Positions 8,601-11,127 of a DNA stretch of 11,127 nucleotides are shown one piece after another. The notes below the pieces were generated by a model. The model had not been told where the DNA came from. It saw nothing but the letters and a program-made list of their open reading frames with translations, and ran no database searches. This stretch comes from Flavobacteriales bacterium (GTDB taxonomy: Bacteria > Bacteroidota > Bacteroidia > Flavobacteriales_D > Parvicellaceae), in the NCBI GenBank assembly GCA_026993705.1, contig JALWSJ010000412.1:1-11127 (forward strand), in the 5' to 3' direction. Numbering within the stretch: the first letter of the stretch is position 1; the number at the start of each line of letters is the position of its first letter. Made by a program: the position numbers and the translations under genes.

Positions 8601-10352
8601 CCCAATAAAATTTCTTTTTATTACACCTCCTGTTAGACTTTCCACCTGTGCAGAATCATTCCCCGAAATAACATTTCTGGAAACATGCGTTAAATAATTA
8701 TAATAATAATTATTTACTCCTATTGAAAGCCCTTGAGTACCCGGGGGAACTGTTATTCCATAGGTGTTTTTTGTATTGCTTCCATACTCTCCTACACTAT
8801 CCACACCAATATGACAACCTTCAATAGAGCATAAATAGGTAGTGTACCCCCCAACAGATATACCCACTCCATCCTCGCTTCCCGAAGAAATAGAATTTAC
8901 AAAATCAAGCCCAGCTATATACACTTCATTTCCTCCATAAACAGTTAATCTCCTTTTAGCATTTCCGCCTCCATTAATCACAATTGGAATAGTTGCAGAA
9001 GTAACCCTTGTAGTATCAGTCCCAGGTCCAGCCACCATACTTCCTGATTGAGAAAATCCGTTTACAATAATATTGTCATAAATTGTACTTTCTATTGCCA
9101 AACTATCTGCACCTATATTCATATCCGCAGGCAAATCACTCGTCGGTATTTCAAAAACGATAGCTTTGTTTCCAGAAACTGTCGAAAGATTTGTAAAAAC
9201 TGTATGTATACCATTAGCTGAATAGGGGTCAACACTCCTAACCGTAAAAGGCGAATACTCAACAGCTCCAGCATCAATAAGATAAGAACTATTTGCAATA
9301 TCAGATTTCATTTTCCGCCAACTTCTTCTCTGATCATATTTTTGAGAAATTACTTTAGGGTGAGGATTAGCAGAATTGTATGTGTCTATACAAGGACTAC
9401 CAGAAGGAAGAGAAAAATATTTAAGCCCTAATCCGTCTTCGATAAGAGGAGTTGTTGATATTCCCGTACTAGAATTTTCTGTAAAACCATAAGTTATCCC
9501 CGAGCCTGTTAAATTACTGCTTATGTAATTATTATCGAAATAATCAACAGCAATAGTTCCTGTTTTAATAAGGTTAGGGTTTGTTCCATCTTCAAAAATA
9601 TTATTAATCAAAGTTACAGAATCTCCCGCTAAATATAAATGATGAGCATCACTGTCATCGCTATTCATATAAAAGGTATTATTAATCAAAGTTAAATCTC
9701 CACCCAACATATAAATTGCACCAGCTCTCCCGCCCTGCCCCCATGTCGTGGTACAAGCATTAAACGTACAATTATACACCTCAGCGCCTTTTCCTCCTGC
9801 TATATAAAAAGCTCCTCCATTGTTTTGAGCCTGAACAGATATAAAAGAACATCTAGAAAAAATTATAGGTTTACTTGAAGTATAGTTAACATTATAGTTA
9901 AGAACCGTCCCATTTCCATTTTGTAAAACCGTATTCTCAAACAAACAATCTATAACACGAACAGTACCAGCATTATTTGCGTTATGTATATGAAAAATTG
10001 GAACCGAAGAATTATAACCACCACCAGAAATCCTAACCCCCGACAAGGTCAATTTATGTCCATTGAATTTAAAAAGACCATCATTATCTGTTATTTGCCA
10101 AGGATTTATCGTAAAATGTTTAGCCGAAGGCCCCAAAATGACCACATCCCTATTTAATACCAAAGGAGTATCTAACTCTAAAGTCCCCTTAACGTCAATA
10201 ACAATAGTATCTGCATTAGTAGCCAAAGCATTTCTCAATGTTCTACCACTCCCAGTGTCTGTAGAATCGGTTACAAAATAAATCCCTTGTGCACTTAACC
10301 CCACACCCAAAAATAAGCAAATAAAAACGAGGTAGAATTTTATTTTTTTCAT
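5616..10352 (-). CDS. Giant secreted beta-helix/Ig-like protein with T9SS type B sorting domain
   Basis: A 1578-residue exported surface protein, first gene of the operon. Positions count from an in-frame TTG at 10358; the ATG at 10352 is the better start because it begins MKK with a normal signal peptide (to LSAQ, about 24). Residues 27-60 resemble the entry of CSLREA-type proteins (VTDSTDTGSGRTLRNAL). Residues 66-300 are a right-handed parallel beta-helix with NNTF/NNIF-type turns. Residues 319-368 match a choice-of-anchor Q segment (GSPCID, DQRRSW, DAGAVEY). Residues 375-890 hold a second beta-helix module opening like the first (AIVFEIPTSDLP, IIVNGFSQSG). Residues 898-1000 form a beta domain. 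About 1009-1485 are roughly six Ig/SprB-like domains, many opening with a Cys motif such as ICQGD at 1097, 1329 (ICEGD) and 1415. Residues 1490-1580 are the type B sorting domain (NAFQPDGD, VTIYNRWGDIVF, LPEGTYYYV, GWVYLDR). No catalytic residues were identified, so an adhesin or polysaccharide-binding role is only inferred. Confidence 0.92.
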   Translation of the reverse strand: MKKIKFYLVFICLFLGVGLSAQGIYFVTDSTDTGSGRTLRNALATNADTIVIDVKGTLELDTPLVLNRDVVILGPSAKHFTINPWQITDNDGLFKFNGHKLTLSGVRISGGGYNSSVPIFHIHNANNAGTVRVIDCLFENTVLQNGNGTVLNYNVNYTSSKPIIFSRCSFISVQAQNNGGAFYIAGGKGAEVYNCTFNACTTTWGQGGRAGAIYMLGGDLTLINNTFYMNSDDSDAHHLYLAGDSVTLINNIFEDGTNPNLIKTGTIAVDYFDNNYISSNLTGSGITYGFTENSSTGISTTPLIEDGLGLKYFSLPSGSPCIDTYNSANPHPKVISQKYDQRRSWRKMKSDIANSSYLIDAGAVEYSPFTVRSVDPYSANGIHTVFTNLSTVSGNKAIVFEIPTSDLPADMNIGADSLAIESTIYDNIIVNGFSQSGSMVAGPGTDTTRVTSATIPIVINGGGNAKRRLTVYGGNEVYIAGLDFVNSISSGSEDGVGISVGGYTTYLCSIEGCHIGVDSVGEYGSNTKNTYGITVPPGTQGLSIGVNNYYYNYLTHVSRNVISGNDSAQVESLTGGVIKRNFIGLNGTGTSVINTPFAKGVVLGSVDAYVGLFGGKKHEGNYIAGQDSACKLYNMQEVRSNVVGFLYDKVGLASNNTGIIIENGYDAKIINNRIGNVTNGDALYLLNIKGNNSYLYPEQNSVIAFNKIGITLDRQSATINGSGIKILSNRGSDGNGGHISDARFRKIHNNVIANCNRGLDFDLSLFNFYDYNSGNEFLVPSLSVPFSDSVYRNVIGFDTINNNSFSNSTGIYIDSGVQAITFSRNIIANNTTAGVQIAGVDSTEYIHFYRNKIFNNGGATGLGIDLDDNGTTNLIGNKPYSNDSLVPPTLSSSIYCQGDSKVKLGVKLFVEDSTRFYRMDFYKTDSDGQEGKIFLKDTMFAPNTLSLGNNIDTLSFMATFIAINDSIVATLTQLDTTTIENYGYLDTLLVASTSEFSNYSVIRNYSPSIVTPSGVCDGQQIIMQIADAGTITNFMIDNVSQLNNPAHYTLTTGQTSITVSVVSDSLGCSDSFTTSLSVNPLPNVTANIFNNRDTICQGDSTVLIGVPYSSTNGQWKVDSTLFTDTVVFPGNTTKYIYIFTDGNGCSNKDSVVVTVNSLPNVLAGQDSIICGSGTINLTGLIGVNPSNGTWYDNTMSSTIPNPVSVSLNTSYIYKVIGVGGCTNQDTVDIFVNPKPILTVNSITPDNCLDGNGSVELSATSGTVPYNYSIDGLTYVPNNTFNSLQGGQTYTFYIMDNNLCSDTLIGVVIPVGTSTPPMSPSLIAPIKICEGDKETITDTISTNANYVHTFIFYDFPDVINLNSTNNAVLIPESLNGVDSIVVVATNTDGCTSSTTITDIDFTENNLQTSPINNICQGDDHTFDVWITGVPDSLLWSTNGTGSGELEDQGSFTINNLTDNEVYIVVKENECWFYDTISVTFAIDCEETVTNAFQPDGDILENSFFYLDDEHVNPDLWENTVTIYNRWGDIVFKEQNYDNKTIVWKGKGLTQVDLPEGTYYYVLDVPEISYSKKGWVYLDR

Positions 10353-10380
10353 AATCAATCAATTATATAATTCTCTCTTA

Positions 10381-10411
10381 CAAAGATATAAAGAAAGTCC
10401 ACCCAAATCAA
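10381..10411 (-). promoter_or_regulatory. Bacteroidota-type promoter of the T9SS cargo operon
   Basis: On the minus strand TTG (10411-10409) is followed by 20 bases and TATCTTTG (10388-10381), a full match to the TAnnTTTG -7 element with an acceptable -33 TTG. A TTTG at 10407-10404 is a second -33 candidate but would give a short 15-base spacer. The predicted start lies about 5-7 bases past the -7 element, leaving a leader of roughly 22-25 bases before the ATG at 10352. As no comparable promoter is seen inside the tightly packed operon, it probably drives all four genes down to 841. Confidence 0.72.
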
Positions 10412-10477
10412 TGACACTCTTAACCGTTCACAACATTTTTACTGTTGTTCGTATCATTTCACCCCAAAAGCATTACC
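10412..10477. other. Spacer after the DUF4178 gene, no recognisable terminator
   Basis: This AT-rich spacer between the DUF4178 stop codon and the operon promoter holds only a weak 5-base-pair inverted repeat (ACAAC at about 10430-10434 with GTTGT at about 10444-10448). No G/C-rich hairpin with a T-run is present in the minus-strand direction, so transcription from the DUF4178 gene may continue into the T9SS operon. Confidence 0.4.
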
Positions 10478-10999
10478 TTAATCTCCGCCTGGCATCAAGT
10501 TATCAATCTCAAACGGATTAATCTTTCTCCCTTTGTGTGCCTCAAACTCAAATTTACTCCAACGTTCAAAACAAATAAAATGCCCCTCCTTATCCCAATA
10601 CATCCACGCCGTTAATTCCGACCAATTATCCGTTCCAATTCGCTGATAAGAGCCAAAACTCTCCTTCTTAAACTCATATTTTCGCCCCTCAAAAACAATC
10701 ACCTCTGGTACCGTTTCATCTTTCAAAACCCCCGACTTAAAATCAGGAGCAACCACCTTCAACGACACAGGTTTACTCACCATTACCACTCCATCATTAT
10801 TCACTACCAAAAAGAAATAAGAAGCCCCATTACTCGCCTTATATTCCCTCGTCTTCAATCCATCTTCCCACAAATAAACATACACTTCTTTCACTACCCA
10901 CGTCTTCAAATCATATTCAAAAGTAGCCCCTTTTGTTAAGGTCTCAAGCGTTAAATCCTCCTGTGGTTTTTGTTTCTTTCGCTTAAAAAAATCAAACAT
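10478..10999 (-). CDS. DUF4178-type protein of unknown function
   Basis: A 173-residue soluble protein with no signal peptide or membrane segment. A basic, lysine-rich N-terminus (MFDFFKRKKQKP) leads into two beta-rich halves: GATFEYDLKTWVVKEVYVYLW...REYKASNGASYFFLVVNNDGVVMVSKPV and VIVFEGRKYEFKKESFGSYQRIG...AWMYWDKEGHFICFERWSKFEFEAHKGRKI, each written here in pieces of the whole. The tryptophan- and tyrosine-rich pattern (TWVV, REY, SYFFLVVNN; RKYEF, AWMYWD, ICFERW) fits my memory of DUF4178 proteins, which often sit near polyamine or membrane-stress genes; those neighbours are not in view. I chose the ATG at 10999. A longer frame begins with TTG at 11041, but its extra 14 codons lie partly inside repeat element B and are not protein-like. 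Third codon positions strongly favour G over C, opposite to mce at the other end of the window. Confidence 0.78.
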   Translation of the reverse strand: MFDFFKRKKQKPQEDLTLETLTKGATFEYDLKTWVVKEVYVYLWEDGLKTREYKASNGASYFFLVVNNDGVVMVSKPVSLKVVAPDFKSGVLKDETVPEVIVFEGRKYEFKKESFGSYQRIGTDNWSELTAWMYWDKEGHFICFERWSKFEFEAHKGRKINPFEIDNLMPGGD

Positions 11000-11022
11000 A
11001 TTCTTTTCGTTTTTAAAATTAT

Positions 11023-11127
11023 TTTGGGCGTTCCCTTTCAAGAATAAAAAATAGCCGCTACACTCACTATTTTTTACTCTTGAAAGGTCGGGCTATCCAC
11101 TATATCTTTTGCCCTCCCTCCTTTTGG
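11023..11127 (+). repeat. Structured intergenic repeat, copy B (cut by right edge)
   Basis: On the plus strand: TTTGGGCGTTCCC (11023-11035), a 19-base-pair stem with a single G-U pair (11036-11054 with 11067-11085), a 12-base loop containing CGCTACACT, GGTCGGGCTATC (11086-11097), a linker, and CTTTTGCCCTCCCTCC leading into a hairpin whose second arm lies beyond the window. Motif order, spacing and loop match copy A, while the stem sequence is different. The element points away from the DUF4178 gene, starting 23 bases upstream of its ATG, so in that gene's leader it would be transcribed in the antisense orientation. Confidence 0.75.

Noticed and set aside
8691..8716. Near-perfect palindrome with 11-base arms (TAAATAATTAT / ATAATTATTTA) and a 4-base centre, considered as a dif/Xer or regulator site.
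   Set aside because: It lies inside the giant gene where it encodes the low-complexity stretch NNYYYNYL, the centre is 4 rather than 6 bases, and no XerC/XerD half-site sequence is present.
11000..11041. N-terminal extension of the DUF4178 protein from a TTG start.
   Set aside because: Its codons overlap the GGGCGTTCCC block and stem of repeat B, and the ATG at 10999 gives a natural start (MFDFFKRKK).

Overview
The window looks like chromosomal DNA from an AT-rich member of the Bacteroidota, most likely the class Flavobacteriia. Three things point there. It carries a type IX secretion (T9SS) locus with two 'type B' gliding-motility-associated C-terminal sorting domains and a PorP/SprF homologue. 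Its promoters fit the Bacteroidota consensus TTTG/TTG-N19-20-TAnnTTTG. Shine-Dalgarno sequences are weak and leaders are A-rich. Every gene I can support lies on the minus strand, so the window reads right to left.

Right edge (10478-11127): a small DUF4178-type protein, preceded by one copy of a structured intergenic repeat (element B, cut by the window edge). Next comes a 125-base gap with a good promoter for the main operon (10381-10411).

Main operon (841-10352, four genes, overlapping or closely spaced): a 1578-residue secreted beta-helix/Ig-like protein, a 489-residue secreted SprB-repeat protein, a PorP/SprF-like outer-membrane protein, and a large propeller/CarboxypepD_reg-like/OmpA protein. 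The likely logic is a dedicated secretion cassette. Two cargo proteins with closely similar type B C-terminal domains are exported by the T9SS and attached to the surface. The PorP/SprF partner helps those cargos through the T9SS, and the OmpA-type protein sits in the periplasm or envelope next to PorP. The core T9SS translocon and motor genes are not here.

Left part (1-840): an inverted copy of the structured repeat (element A) lies just after the operon. A nine-G tract, the methylmalonyl-CoA epimerase gene mce, a second well-matched promoter, and the first 21 codons of an unidentified gene running off the left edge follow.

Items most worth a second look: (i) the two repeat copies keep flanking motifs and loop while their stem arms differ but still pair, and they bracket the locus in inverted orientation; (ii) third-codon-position strand bias switches between the right and left ends although all genes point the same way, as expected near a replication terminus; (iii) the OmpA-type protein has lost the usual peptidoglycan-binding aspartate and carries an unusual ~113-residue super-repeat; (iv) the large cargo appears to hold two successive beta-helix modules.
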